From Pseudarthrobacter sp. IC2-21 (GTDB taxonomy: Bacteria > Actinomycetota > Actinomycetes > Actinomycetales > Micrococcaceae), in contig NZ_CP139145.1 in the NCBI RefSeq assembly GCF_034048115.1, forward strand, positions 682,001 through 746,000: 64,000 nt of DNA. The letters run 5' to 3'. A model generated the notes under the pieces. That model was not told where the DNA came from, ran no database searches, and saw only the letters and a program-made list of their open reading frames with translations. A program made the position numbers and the translations under genes. Below are positions 54,201 to 63,106 of this stretch, one piece after another (the first letter of the stretch is position 1; the number at the start of each line of letters is the position of its first letter).

Positions 54201-55854
54201 CGCTGACGGTGATCGGGTTGCCCGCCCGGTCGGTGTAGAACTTGCAGCCGGCGATCGTGTCGCCGGTGGTGGGGAAGTAGTTCAGCACGTTGAAGGAGGC
54301 GATCTTAAGGTTGCCGCCCACGGTGGCCGGAGCTTCGGAGCGCGTGGCGCCGAACGTGGCCGGCTGGACAGTGTCCTTGTTGGCCTCGGTGAGGTGGGTC
54401 AGCGGATGGAATTTCCAGGAGTTGTTTGTGTAGCCGAGCACCACGTTGGTGGTGAACGTCGCCGGGGAGCCGACGCGGACGGGGTCCGTGGCCGTCAGGT
54501 ACGGGAGAACCTGCGCCTTGGTGCTGGCATCCTTGAGGAAGTTCGTGCTGGAGCCGTCGTCGAGCTTGATGCCGCGGGCGGCGTTGTCCGCCACCGCGGC
54601 GTTGTATTCCGCCGAACCGAAGGGCGCGACGGCGGTGGGCTGGACCAAGGGAGTGGTCCCGCCGGCCAGGCCGATCTCACCGTACTGGTTCAGGCTGTAG
54701 TTGTCCGTGACAGTGAGCGGTCCCTGGGGTGCCAGCAGCATTCCTTCGAGGGATTCCCGGAAGGTCTCGTTGGCCGGCAGCGTGAACGTGGTGGGCTTGA
54801 CCTCGGGGGCAGCCTCAGCGAGCTTGGTGAGGCCAGCAGCAGCGTTGACGTTGAGCTGTGTCATGCCGAAGTACTCGCTGACGACTCCGGTGACCTGAAC
54901 GTAGTCTCCGGTCTGGACTGCAGCCGCGGTGGCGGGGGAGTACACAAAGATGCCGTCGGACGCAGCGTGATTGGTGGCCGTCAGGTCACCGCCGGTGCCC
55001 GCGGTCTGGAGGTAGTAGCCGTTCAGTCCGCCGGTGGGGAAGACTGCGGTGACCTTGCCCTGGGTGGTGACAGTAGCCCCGGTCAGCGGGCTTTTGACGC
55101 CGGTGCCCTGGATTTCTGCGATGGTCTTCAGGACCGGGGTGCCCGGGTCCGCGGGGGGATCGACCGGCGGGTCCACTGGCGGAGTCGCCGTGCCGGCGCC
55201 CTGGGGAGTGATGGTTGCGCTGAGCGTGAAGTCGGCGGAGTTGTTGTTGCTGTCCGCGAAGCCGGTGCGGTTCAGGCTCTTGACGTCCGTGTTGCCCGCC
55301 GGTGCCGTGGCGGCCTTGGTTTCGAACGTGTTTGACGCGCCGTACCCCAGCAGGTCTGCGACGCCTGCCGTCTCGATGACGGAGCCGGTTGCGAGGCCGG
55401 TCAGGGCCGTAGCCTGCTTGGCCAGGACGATGGTTCCGCTGGCGCCTGAGGGGTTGAAGTTCCCGGCATCGACGTCGGCGGCCGGCAGGTCCGGCGCCGT
55501 TGAGGTGCTGTTGTTGGTGCTGCCCTTCACCAGGAAGTGGCCCTTGGCCGGAATGGAGCCGGCCAGCGGGGCGACACCCGTGGGAGCGGCCGTGCCGGGG
55601 GCGGCACGGTATTGGACGGACCAGCCGTCAAGCGAGACCGGGGCGTCCGAGGTGTTGTACAGTTCCACGAACTTGTTCTTGTAGGCCGCTCCGGCGCTGC
55701 CGCCGCTGAGATAGGCCTCGCTGATCACAACGGGTGAGGTGCCGGCAGCTGGTGAGACCTCCGCTGCGGCGGCAGGCACCGCTGCCAGCGGAGCTGCGAT
55801 GAGCCCCACGGACAGCGCGGTGCCCAGCGCTAAATTCCAAGGTGTGTTTTGCAT
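51292..55854 (-). CDS. Secreted nuclease / 5'-nucleotidase fusion
   Basis: A 1520-residue exported protein. Signal peptide 1-31 (ends PAAAA), lamin-tail domain (about 38-165), Pro/Asp linker, OB-fold-type domain (about 240-350), then an ExeM/NucH-like endonuclease domain (about 515-850; LMEVEN near 588, IGDFNS 740, SDHDP 837). A metallophosphatase (about 857-1110; NDFHGR, AGDN, GNHEFD, GHTH) and 5'-nucleotidase C-terminal domain (about 1165-1350; GNLVADS, NAGGLRN) follow, then Ig-like and C-terminal segments. It should degrade extracellular DNA to nucleosides and phosphate. No LPxTG anchor is seen. Confidence 0.9.
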   Translation of the reverse strand: MQNTPWNLALGTALSVGLIAAPLAAVPAAAAEVSPAAGTSPVVISEAYLSGGSAGAAYKNKFVELYNTSDAPVSLDGWSVQYRAAPGTAAPTGVAPLAGSIPAKGHFLVKGSTNNSTSTAPDLPAADVDAGNFNPSGASGTIVLAKQATALTGLATGSVIETAGVADLLGYGASNTFETKAATAPAGNTDVKSLNRTGFADSNNNSADFTLSATITPQGAGTATPPVDPPVDPPADPGTPVLKTIAEIQGTGVKSPLTGATVTTQGKVTAVFPTGGLNGYYLQTAGTGGDLTATNHAASDGIFVYSPATAAAVQTGDYVQVTGVVSEYFGMTQLNVNAAAGLTKLAEAAPEVKPTTFTLPANETFRESLEGMLLAPQGPLTVTDNYSLNQYGEIGLAGGTTPLVQPTAVAPFGSAEYNAAVADNAARGIKLDDGSSTNFLKDASTKAQVLPYLTATDPVRVGSPATFTTNVVLGYTNNSWKFHPLTHLTEANKDTVQPATFGATRSEAPATVGGNLKIASFNVLNYFPTTGDTIAGCKFYTDRAGNPITVSGGCDVRGAANAENFKRQQDKIVAAISKSGADVVSLMEVENSAQFGKTRDDALAKLVDALNIETPGIWDYVRTPANAPPLADEDMIRTAFIFKKASAEPVGESIILNDTTAFANARKPLAQVFKPVGAAEDKKFIAIANHFKSKGSAATPEDTDKGQGASNLARTAQAQSLLAFSDELQKSKGTNKVFLIGDFNSYAHEDPMNVFRSAGYVNRDEKAKNADGSAKHSYLFGGLVGSLDHIVASPAANAVVTGADIWNINSVESVSLEYSRYNNNVTNYYAPDQFRASDHDPVVVGLDLPATPASVDLNFLGINDFHGRIDSNTVQFAGTIEQLRAKASPGATALLSAGDNIGASLFASAVAKDQPTIDVLNALELKASAVGNHEFDGGWADLRDRVIAGGSNAAFPYLGANVYKKGTTEPALPEFTVLDMNGVKVAVIGTVTQEVPSLVSPGGIADLDFGDPVEAINRAAAKITAENLADVIIAENHDGAGSGTPDGTTLEQELAAGGPFAKLVNETSADVDAIFTGHTHKEYAWDAPVPGQAGKTRPIVQTGNYGENIGQIQLTVDTATKNVTAYKAGNVKRTTALASDLVKEYPRVAAVDAIVKKALAAAAEVGNQPIGSVTKDITTAFSPDPAGGPAKRDDRGSESTLGNLVADSLVDALKDTNLGGAEIGVVNAGGLRNELYYAPDGTITYAEANAVLPFVNNLWTTSLTGAQFKVLLEQQWQTNADGTVPSRAYLQLGLSKNVNYTYDASRAAGDRITSIRVGDALIDPAKSYRVGTFSFLAQGGDNFRIFKEGATTKDSGLIDRDAWIKYLQAQSPVSPDFARRSVAVVNTTAAEVKAGDAITLAVSKLDLTSLGSPVNTSLRAEFTDAAGTVTLLGSVPVTAGAATVDLQVPAGAAAGTGTLVLTAVESGTVVRTDVKVAASVPAQPVCTAPVKPARPGDLVGQVNYGSAMAAYRHCLNGAKG

Positions 55855-56081
55855 CCGCTCTAACTTTCATAGGGGTGTCCCGGATTGGGGACCCGATGGA
55901 ACGCTCCCGGGTTGTGCCCAGAGGCAGGAAGCCGGACTCCGCTCCTGGTCAAGTGGGGTCCGGCACAGCAAATCAGCACTGGATGAACGCAGGGTTGATT
56001 CCCTGTGTAGCGCTGCTTGCGGCGTGGGGTTGCAGGGTGAAAGGTGGCCGAGCCCCCTCAGGTGTCGGCCATCACAAAAGA

Positions 56082-56126
56082 ATACCGGCCGGTAGCTTTG
56101 AGGGAAGCTGCCGGCCGGTATTTTTC
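56082..56126. terminator. Terminator between VOC gene and nuclease gene
   Basis: AATACCGGCCGGTAGCTT pairs with AAGCTGCCGGCCGGTATT (one mismatch), followed by TTTTT on the plus strand and TCTTTTG on the minus strand. It ends minus-strand transcription from the VOC gene. Confidence 0.8.
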
Positions 56127-56138
56127 GAAGGAATTTAC

Positions 56139-56906
56139 TTACGCAATGATTTTGAAGATTGCTCCGGTGGGGTCCGCCAGCATGGCCACGCGTCCGAAAG
56201 GAGAGTCCTGGGGGCCGTCGAGGACGGTGGCGCCCATGGACACGGCCTTTTCGATCGAGGCGTCGGTGTCTTCCACATTGAAGTAGACCTGCCAGTTCGA
56301 TGGAACCTCGGCCGGCAGGTAGGCGGACGCGTCCATGATGCCTGCCTTGGCGGAATCTCCGGCGCCCAGGGTGGTGTAGCGGAATTCCGGGGTGTCACTC
56401 ATGACGTCCGTATCCCAATTGAAGACGTTTTGGTAAAACCTGACGGCGGCGTCGTAGTCCTTGGTGTGAAGTTCATGCCACGCGGCAGCACCGGGCTCGG
56501 CAACCAGTTCATACCCCCGCATTTCACGGGGCTGCCACACACCCACGGCCGCGCCCGAGGCGTCGCCGAAGACCGCCATATGGCCCTGTTCCGGGACATC
56601 CATGGGCGGCATGAACACCTGACCCCCGTTGGCTGTCACTGCTGCGGCGGTGGCCGCCGCGTCGTCCGATCGGAGGTAGGTGGACCACATGTCCGGCATG
56701 CCAGCCTGTTCCGCATCCTTCTGCATGAGGCCGGCCACCATCTTGCCGTTCTTCCGGGCAGTGGTGTAGCCGCCATACTTTTCCTCGTCTCCGGCCTGGT
56801 ACTCCCAGCCGAAGAGTTCACCGTAGAAGTGGCGCGCTTTGGCGATATCTGACGTCATCAGGTCAATCCAGCAGGGTGCGCCGGGGGTGCTCTCAGGTGC
56901 AGGCAT
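56139..56906 (-). CDS. Two-domain VOC family protein
   Basis: A 255-residue protein of two VOC modules: PGAPCWIDLMTSDIAKARHFY with ...AVGVWQ, and AAWHELHTKDYDAAVRFYQNVF with ...FGRVAMLADPTGAIFKI. Such proteins bind small molecules or metals; the substrate is unknown. ATG 56906 is preferred over a 40-residue longer frame. Cytosolic. Confidence 0.88.
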   Translation of the reverse strand: MPAPESTPGAPCWIDLMTSDIAKARHFYGELFGWEYQAGDEEKYGGYTTARKNGKMVAGLMQKDAEQAGMPDMWSTYLRSDDAAATAAAVTANGGQVFMPPMDVPEQGHMAVFGDASGAAVGVWQPREMRGYELVAEPGAAAWHELHTKDYDAAVRFYQNVFNWDTDVMSDTPEFRYTTLGAGDSAKAGIMDASAYLPAEVPSNWQVYFNVEDTDASIEKAVSMGATVLDGPQDSPFGRVAMLADPTGAIFKIIA

Positions 56907-57008
56907 AGTGGACTCTTTCGTTGAAGGGGTGGCGACACGAATGACCCTATGCGGGGGCCCTGACAGTTTCAATGGCCCGTTGACCGCTGCATTAGCCCCG
57001 GAAACGAC

Positions 57009-57046
57009 GGAACCCCGGTCCGCCATTGCTGGCGGACCGGGGTTCC
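57009..57046 (-). terminator. Terminator of tRNA-Ser(TGA)
   Basis: GGAACCCCGGTCCGCC and its exact complement, with a 6-base loop, lie directly after the tRNA. Confidence 0.75.
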
Positions 57047-57051
57047 TGTCG

Positions 57052-57139
57052 CGGAAGGTAAGAGATTCGAACTCTTGGTACGGGGTTACCGCACACTAGT
57101 TTTCAAGACTAGCTCCTTCGGCCGCTCGGACAACCTTCC
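57052..57139 (-). tRNA. tRNA-Ser (anticodon TGA)
   Basis: An 88-base class II tRNA: GGAAGG/CCTTCC acceptor, anticodon loop CTTGAAA (TGA), long variable arm, T loop GAGTTCGAATCTC. CCA is not encoded. Confidence 0.95.
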
Positions 57140-57248
57140 CTAACGAGTAGTGTTTCATAGGCAGTTGGCTGCAACAAAACAGAGTCTGCCGCGCCTCCGG
57201 TGCAGACTGGTTTCCGGGGCACGAATTAGCTAGAAAACGGGAGTTGCC

Positions 57249-58232
57249 ATGAAAGCCGTCTACATCGCCGAACCGGGTGGCCCGGAGGTGCTGGAAGTCC
57301 GCCAAGTTAGCGACCCGGTCCCCGGGCAGGGCGAAGTGTTGATCGACGTCGTCGCTGCGGGCCTGAACCGCGCAGACGTCCAGCAGCGGCGGGGCTTTTA
57401 TCCGCCGCCGCCCGGCGCATCGGAGATCCCCGGGCTCGAGGTCTCGGGCAGGATCGCAGGCTTCGGTCCCGGCGTCGCCAAGGCCTTCTCGGTGGGAGAC
57501 AAGGTTGTGGCCCTGCTGGCCGGCGGGGGTTACGCGGAAAAGGTTGCCGTGCCCGCCGAGCAGGTACTGAGGATTCCCGACGGCGTTGACCTGGTCACTG
57601 CCGCGTCCTTGCCGGAGGTGACGGCCACGGTGTATTCGAACCTGATCATGACGGCCCAGCTGCAGCCGGGCGAGACCGTCCTGATCCACGGCGCCACCGG
57701 GGGCATCGGCACCATGGCCATCCAGCTGGCCAAGGCCTTCGGCGCCAAGGTGGCCACCACTGCAGGGACAGACGAGAAAGTGGGTACGGCCAAGGCTTTC
57801 CTGGGCGCGGACATTGCCATCAATTACAAAGAGGAAGACTTTCCGGACAGCCTGCGCCGTCAGAACGAGGGCAAGGGAGCCGACGTCATCCTCGACGTCG
57901 TAGGGGCCAAGTACCTGGCGCAAAACGTTGATGCGCTCGCCGATTACGGCCGGTTGGTGGTGATTGGACTGCAGGGCGGCGCCAAGGGGGAGCTGGATCT
58001 CGGCCAGCTCCTGCGCAAACGCGCCGCCGTGGTGGCCACGGCCCTGCGGCCGCGCCCGGTCGAGGAGAAGGGCGCCATCATGAGTGCGGTGCGCGAATCG
58101 GTCTGGCCGCTGATTGCTGACGGCAGGATCCGCCCGTTGGTGGCTAAGACCTTCCCGCTCGAGCAGGTCAGCGAAGCGCACCGCTACTTCGACAGCGGCG
58201 ATCACGTGGGCAAGATCCTGCTGGTGATGTAA
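57249..58232 (+). CDS. NAD(P)H quinone oxidoreductase (PIG3-like MDR)
   Basis: A 327-residue zinc-free MDR enzyme: MKAVYIAEPGGPEVLEV, AAGLNRADVQQRRGFYPPPPG, and a Rossmann loop ATGGIGTMAIQLAK. The QRRGxYPPPPG pattern is typical of the TP53I3/PIG3 group, which reduces quinones with NADPH. A PadR gene starts three bases after its stop, so it is coupled and probably controlled by it. Confidence 0.92.
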   Translation: MKAVYIAEPGGPEVLEVRQVSDPVPGQGEVLIDVVAAGLNRADVQQRRGFYPPPPGASEIPGLEVSGRIAGFGPGVAKAFSVGDKVVALLAGGGYAEKVAVPAEQVLRIPDGVDLVTAASLPEVTATVYSNLIMTAQLQPGETVLIHGATGGIGTMAIQLAKAFGAKVATTAGTDEKVGTAKAFLGADIAINYKEEDFPDSLRRQNEGKGADVILDVVGAKYLAQNVDALADYGRLVVIGLQGGAKGELDLGQLLRKRAAVVATALRPRPVEEKGAIMSAVRESVWPLIADGRIRPLVAKTFPLEQVSEAHRYFDSGDHVGKILLVM

Positions 58233-58234
58233 GG

Positions 58235-58861
58235 GTGTCCATCCGCCACAGCCTCCTCGCCCTGCTGCAGGACCAGCCGCGCTATGGCTACCAGCTCCGC
58301 GTTGAGTTCGAGAACCGCACCGGCGCCACCTGGCCGCTGAACATCGGGCAGGTCTACACAACCCTGGACCGCTTGGAACGCGACGGGCTGGTCAGCAACG
58401 ACGGCGGCGACGGCGAAGGCCACGTGGTCTACAGCATCACTACGGCAGGGAAGGCTGAGGTGGAGGGCTGGTTTGCCGCCCCCGTGGAGCGCGCCAACCC
58501 GCCGCGCAATGAGCTCGCCATTAAACTCGCGCTCGCGGTCACTCTTCCGGGCGTGGATGTGCAGGCCATCATCCAGGCACAGCGGGTGGCCTCCATCCGC
58601 GCGCTCCAGGACTACACCAAGTCCCGGCGGGACACCGCCGCTACTCAGCGGGCGGCGGACACCGCCTGGCTGCTGGTGCTCGATTCGCTGATCTTCCAGA
58701 CTGAAGCGGAGGTCCGCTGGCTGGACCTGTGTGAAGCGAGGATGGTGCAGCAGGCGCAGGCTGCCTCCCTGGGCGCGACCGGCCAGGCGGGTACCCGCAA
58801 ATCGTCCAACGGGGTCACGCCGGAAGAGGCTCACCCGCTCTCAGCGGAAAAGCGGAGGTAA
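58235..58861 (+). CDS. PadR-family regulator
   Basis: A 208-residue regulator: N-terminal winged helix SIRHSLLALLQDQPRYGYQL with NIGQVYTTLDRLERDGLV and a C-terminal helical dimerisation domain. PadR proteins sense phenolics or other small molecules. GTG 58235 follows the oxidoreductase stop by two bases. A Lys/Glu-rich extension ends it. Confidence 0.9.
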   Translation: MSIRHSLLALLQDQPRYGYQLRVEFENRTGATWPLNIGQVYTTLDRLERDGLVSNDGGDGEGHVVYSITTAGKAEVEGWFAAPVERANPPRNELAIKLALAVTLPGVDVQAIIQAQRVASIRALQDYTKSRRDTAATQRAADTAWLLVLDSLIFQTEAEVRWLDLCEARMVQQAQAASLGATGQAGTRKSSNGVTPEEAHPLSAEKRR

Positions 58862-59072
58862 GTGGCCGTCACGCTCCGTTATGGAGTTGGGTCTTTGCCA
58901 AAGGCCGGCGCGGGCCTACGGTAAGAGGCACGAGGTCCGTCACTGAGCGCCTCCAGCCTGCCGTTCACCGCATGGACGCCGACCGCTGGCGCAGGGCTGC
59001 ATTTGCGGCTGGGCCGCATTGGTAGGGTGCCTTGGAGCAACCGATCGAAGCAGGAATTCTCGAGGAGGAGAC

Positions 59073-61373
59073 ATGGCCAACAGGCCTGAGGAACCGGCAG
59101 GTTCAGCGAAACGGGGCGGTCCGCTGACGGCCAGCCCGGACCTGCCACCCACCGCAGTGGATGACGCTGTGCGGGAGGCTGAAGAGAACAAATGGACGCC
59201 GGCCAAGATCGCCCTCTGGGCAGCCATCGCGCTGCTCGGCGGTGTGGCCTGGTTTATGGTGGCCATCATCCGGGGCGAGACGGTGAACGCCATCTGGTTC
59301 GTTTTTGCCTCGGTTTGTACGTACCTGATTGGTTACCGCTTCTACTCCAAGGTCATCGAGCGGTACATCACCAAACCCGATGACCGCCGCGCCACACCGG
59401 CCGAGTACAAGGCCGACGGGAAAGACTACGTCCGGACGGACCGCAACGTCCTGTTTGGACACCACTTCGCCGCCATTGCCGGCGCGGGTCCGCTGGTGGG
59501 GCCGATCCTGGCCGCCCAGATGGGCTACCTGCCCGGAACCATCTGGATCATCATCGGTGTTGTCCTCGCCGGAGCGGTTCAGGACTACGTGGTGATGTTC
59601 TTCTCGATGCGCCGCGGCGGCCGCTCCCTGGGCCAGATGGCGCGCGAAGAGCTCGGCGTCATCGGCGGCACGGCTGCACTGATAGCCACACTCCTGATCA
59701 TGGTCATCATCGTCGCCATCCTGGCCCTCGTGGTGGTCAACGCCCTGGCGGAAAGCCCCTGGGGTGTCTTCTCGGTGGGCATGACCATCCCGATCGCCCT
59801 GTTCATGGGTGTTTACCTCCGCTTCCTGCGCCCCGGCAAGATCATGGAAGTCTCCCTGATCGGCTTCGTGCTGCTGATGGCCGCCATCATCGGCGGCGGC
59901 CTGGTGGCCAACACCGAATGGGGTGCCGCATTCTTCACCCTGGACAAGGTCACCATCGCCTGGGGCCTCATCGTCTATGGTTTCATCGCCGCCATCCTGC
60001 CGGTCTGGCTGCTGCTGGCGCCGCGTGACTACCTTTCCACGTTCATGAAGATCGGCGTGATCGTGATGCTCGCGCTGGCCATCATCGTGGTCCGCCCCGA
60101 GATCACAGTTCCGGCCTTCAGCGAATTCGCGAGCCGGGACAACGGGCCGGTCTTCCCTGGCGCGCTGTTCCCGTTCCTGTTTGTGACCATCGCCTGTGGC
60201 GCCCTGTCCGGGTTCCATGCGCTGATCTCGTCCGGCACCACACCGAAGCTGGTGGAGAAGGAACGCCAGACGCGCTACATCGGCTACGGCGGCATGCTCA
60301 TGGAGTCTTTCGTGGCCATCATGGCCCTGGTTGCGGCCATCTCCATTGACCGCGGACTCTATTTCGCCATGAACTCGCCTGCCGCCCTCACCGGCGGGAC
60401 GGTGGAAACCGCGGCCGCCTGGGTCAACAGCCTGGGGCTGTCCGGCGTGAACATCGGCCCGGAGCTGCTTGCCGAGACGGCGAAGAACGTGGGCGAGGAA
60501 AGCATCGTGTCCCGCACCGGCGGCGCACCCACCCTCGCTGTGGGCCTGGCCCACATCATGCAGCAGTTCGTCGGCGGTACGGCAATGATGGCGTTCTGGT
60601 ATCACTTCGCCATCATGTTCGAGGCGCTGTTCATCCTGACCGCAGTCGACGCCGGAACGCGCGTGGCGCGCTTTATGCTGCAGGACTCCATCGGTAACTT
60701 TGCCCCGAAGTTCAAGGAACATTCCTGGCGCCCCGGTGCCTGGCTGTGCACAGCCATTATGGTGGCAGCCTGGGGTCTGGTGCTCCTGATGGGTGTGACG
60801 GATCCGCTCGGTGGCATCAATACGCTGTTCCCGCTGTTCGGCATCGCCAACCAGTTGCTGGCCGCCATTGCGCTCTCCGTCTGCCTGGCCATTGTGGCCA
60901 AACGGGGGAACTTCAAGTACCTGTGGATCGTAGCGGTGCCGCTGGCGTTTGCGGCTGTGGTGACCATCACCGCCAGCTACCAGAAGATCTTCTCGTCCAC
61001 CCCGGCGGTCGGTTATTTCGCCAACAATGCGGCGTTCAGCAAGGCCCTTGCCGACGGCAAGACCGAGTTCGGGACGGCCAAGAGCGTGGCCGCCATGGAA
61101 GCGGTGGTGCGCAACACCGCCATCCAGGGCTGGCTGTCCGTGATCTTTGTGGTGCTCAGCATCATTGTGATCGCCATGGCGGTTGTGGCCACCATCAAGG
61201 CCTTCCGGAACCAGCAGTCGGGGATCACCAACCAGGACAACGAGGACCCGGCCCTTCCGTCCCGCGTCTTCGCTCCTGCCGGGCTGGTTCCCACGCCGGC
61301 TGAAAAGGAACTGCTGGCCGAATGGGACAAGGTGCCCGCCGAGCTGCGGTTTGAAAGGGCTGGGCACAACTAA
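59073..61373 (+). CDS. cstA: Carbon starvation CstA-family transporter
   Basis: A 766-residue transporter with about 16-18 helices: GHHFAAIAGAGPLVGPILAA is the CstA signature, MRRGGRSLGQMAREELG follows, then HALISSGTTPKLVEKE. CstA proteins take up pyruvate or peptides under carbon limitation. ATG 59073 follows GAGGAGGAG. Its stop overlaps the next gene's start (TAATG). Confidence 0.95.
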   Translation: MANRPEEPAGSAKRGGPLTASPDLPPTAVDDAVREAEENKWTPAKIALWAAIALLGGVAWFMVAIIRGETVNAIWFVFASVCTYLIGYRFYSKVIERYITKPDDRRATPAEYKADGKDYVRTDRNVLFGHHFAAIAGAGPLVGPILAAQMGYLPGTIWIIIGVVLAGAVQDYVVMFFSMRRGGRSLGQMAREELGVIGGTAALIATLLIMVIIVAILALVVVNALAESPWGVFSVGMTIPIALFMGVYLRFLRPGKIMEVSLIGFVLLMAAIIGGGLVANTEWGAAFFTLDKVTIAWGLIVYGFIAAILPVWLLLAPRDYLSTFMKIGVIVMLALAIIVVRPEITVPAFSEFASRDNGPVFPGALFPFLFVTIACGALSGFHALISSGTTPKLVEKERQTRYIGYGGMLMESFVAIMALVAAISIDRGLYFAMNSPAALTGGTVETAAAWVNSLGLSGVNIGPELLAETAKNVGEESIVSRTGGAPTLAVGLAHIMQQFVGGTAMMAFWYHFAIMFEALFILTAVDAGTRVARFMLQDSIGNFAPKFKEHSWRPGAWLCTAIMVAAWGLVLLMGVTDPLGGINTLFPLFGIANQLLAAIALSVCLAIVAKRGNFKYLWIVAVPLAFAAVVTITASYQKIFSSTPAVGYFANNAAFSKALADGKTEFGTAKSVAAMEAVVRNTAIQGWLSVIFVVLSIIVIAMAVVATIKAFRNQQSGITNQDNEDPALPSRVFAPAGLVPTPAEKELLAEWDKVPAELRFERAGHN

Positions 61374-61576
61374 TGAGTGCCGGCCTGGCCGCTGTTGCCA
61401 GTGGCTTCCGTGGTTTCGCCCGGTACTTGGGCGGCGTTATGGGGGCGGATGCGTATGCCAAGTACCTTGAGCACTGGCAGGCGGCCGGGCACCAGGAGCC
61501 GCCGATGACGGAGCGGGAGTTCTGGCGGGACCATACGGACCGCCAGGACTCCAACCCCCAGGGGCGGTGCTGCTGA
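61373..61576 (+). CDS. YbdD/YjiX-type CstA-associated small protein
   Basis: A 67-residue protein (FRGFARYLGGVMGADAYAKYL, then PPMTEREFWRDHTDRQ). Its size, W-R-D-H motif and tight coupling to cstA fit the YbdD family, thought to be an accessory subunit of CstA transporters. Confidence 0.92.
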   Translation: MSAGLAAVASGFRGFARYLGGVMGADAYAKYLEHWQAAGHQEPPMTEREFWRDHTDRQDSNPQGRCC

Positions 61577-61636
61577 ACGTGCCGTCCGGCGTCATGGACT
61601 GGACCCGGCGTCGCCGGCGCGTGAGAGTATGAACGC

Positions 61637-62290
61637 ATGAGCGATCCGAAAGACACTCAGCCTGACGATATCCCCGTGGAGGGCACCATGCTCGAGGACG
61701 GGGGCCCGGCCGAGCCGGTGGTTGCCGGGCCAGTCCCAACCGGTCCGGCTGCTGCCGGCGGCGGCCCGGGCAAACCAAAAGGCAGCAACCTGCAGGACTT
61801 GGTGGACGAGCCCGCCAAGGTGATGCGGATCGGGACCATGATCCGGCAGCTCCTGGAGGAAGTTAAGTCGGCGCCGCTGGACGAGGCCGCCCGCGGACGC
61901 CTGGCCGAGATTCATGAGCGGTCCATCAAGGAGCTGGAGGACGGGCTTGCCCCGGAACTGGTGGATGAACTGGAACGGATAAGCCTTCCGTTCCCGGAGG
62001 ATGCCACACCGTCGGACGCCGAGCTCCGGATCGCCCAGGCTCAGCTGGTGGGGTGGCTGGAGGGTCTTTTCCACGGTATCCAGACGGCCATCGCGGCCCA
62101 GCATGCGGCGCGGGAGCATGCCGTCGCGCAGATGCAGCTCAAGCAGCTGCCGCCGGGCACCATGATCGCTCCGGGAGTGGTCATCGGAGAGAACGGTGAA
62201 CCGCAGCGGGCCACCGCCGGTCAGCGTCCCGGCGCACCCACACCCGGCCGCCCGGAAGACCCGGACCACGGCCCCGGACAGTACCTCTAG
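61637..62290 (+). CDS. bpa: Bacterial proteasome activator Bpa
   Basis: A 217-residue helical protein whose sequence ends GQYL, the motif that opens the 20S proteasome gate. The core matches Bpa: QDLVDEPAKVMRIGTMIRQL, LERISLPFPEDATPSDAELR, GWLEGLFHGIQTAI. Bpa forms a 12-subunit ring and gives ATP-independent degradation of unfolded proteins. The N-terminus is acidic and disordered. Confidence 0.93.
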   Translation: MSDPKDTQPDDIPVEGTMLEDGGPAEPVVAGPVPTGPAAAGGGPGKPKGSNLQDLVDEPAKVMRIGTMIRQLLEEVKSAPLDEAARGRLAEIHERSIKELEDGLAPELVDELERISLPFPEDATPSDAELRIAQAQLVGWLEGLFHGIQTAIAAQHAAREHAVAQMQLKQLPPGTMIAPGVVIGENGEPQRATAGQRPGAPTPGRPEDPDHGPGQYL

Positions 62291-62296
62291 GTTTAA

Positions 62297-62773
62297 GTGG
62301 GATTCTTTACTGCAGCCCGCCAAGGGCGCAAGGACGACGCCGAACTGGGCAAGGGCTTATGGCGCCGCGCCCACGACCGGTTCCACCGGGGACTGGACCG
62401 GTATCACCAAGTGCTTGAAGGCGTGGAAGACGATCAGCTTTACGCCGAGCTGGTGGAAATTGCCAATGAGCTGACAGGGCTCCTGGAGCGGGTTCGTACA
62501 GTCTGCGTGGAGGCCCAGCGGCGCTCACCCAGCGACGGGCTCGACATTCCGGGAGCGTTGGCCGGGGTGCACCGCTCGCTGTCCAAGGCCGGCAACTCGC
62601 TGGCTACCACTGCCGAAGCCGCCGCCATGCTGCGGCTCGCCGTGGGGCCGGTGCCGGTGGATGCAGCGTCGGTGCGGCGCCGCGCGGAATCGGTGTTCGA
62701 GCAGGTGGCCGACGCCGAACGTCGGCTCGCGCAGGATACCGCCGGGGGGCGCCCGGAGACGCTGTCCGGCTGA
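62297..62773 (+). CDS. Hypothetical helical protein, 158 aa
   Basis: Starts at GTG 62297, six bases after the bpa stop. The product is almost wholly helical, with RFHRGLDRYHQVLEGV and a C-terminal SVRRRAESVFEQVADAERRL. No motif recognised. Its coupling to bpa hints at a proteasome-related role, unproven. Confidence 0.68.
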   Translation: MGFFTAARQGRKDDAELGKGLWRRAHDRFHRGLDRYHQVLEGVEDDQLYAELVEIANELTGLLERVRTVCVEAQRRSPSDGLDIPGALAGVHRSLSKAGNSLATTAEAAAMLRLAVGPVPVDAASVRRRAESVFEQVADAERRLAQDTAGGRPETLSG

Positions 62774-62814
62774 CAAGGCGCGGCTGGCCTGCCCCGCTGC
62801 GGCGGGGTGAAGCC

Positions 62815-63003
62815 TCAGGCGGCGATGCGCACCGGCTCTGCAGTAACTTCGTCGATGACTGCCCAGGATTCCTCGCCTGCGCACTGCCGGCTGGCGAAAC
62901 GCTCGGCGTCCGCCAGTGAGTCAAAGCTTTCATGGCGGATCCGGCCGCAATCGGCGTCGAAGTAGGTGACGTGGTATTCGTGGGCCGCGTTGTTGTTTTC
63001 CAT
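62815..63003 (-). CDS. Small hypothetical protein, 62 aa
   Basis: ATG 63003 gives MENNNAAHEYHVTYFDADC..., followed by RIRHESFDSLADAERFASRQ and a C-terminal SWAVIDEVTAEPVRIAA. The predicted fold is a short beta-alpha-beta. No family recognised; ribosome site weak. Confidence 0.55.
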   Translation of the reverse strand: MENNNAAHEYHVTYFDADCGRIRHESFDSLADAERFASRQCAGEESWAVIDEVTAEPVRIAA

Positions 63004-63106
63004 AAATCCAGTCTGCAACCGGGGTCTGACAATCACCGGGCAGCCGTGCGGCGTGTTGCAGGTGATGAAGTCGGATCTGTCTCCCGCCAATGATTTGGGC
63101 GGCTGC

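Noticed and set aside
59103..61367. 754-residue frame antisense to cstA
   Set aside because: Shadow frame; His/Asp/Gly-rich product with no domain or start site.
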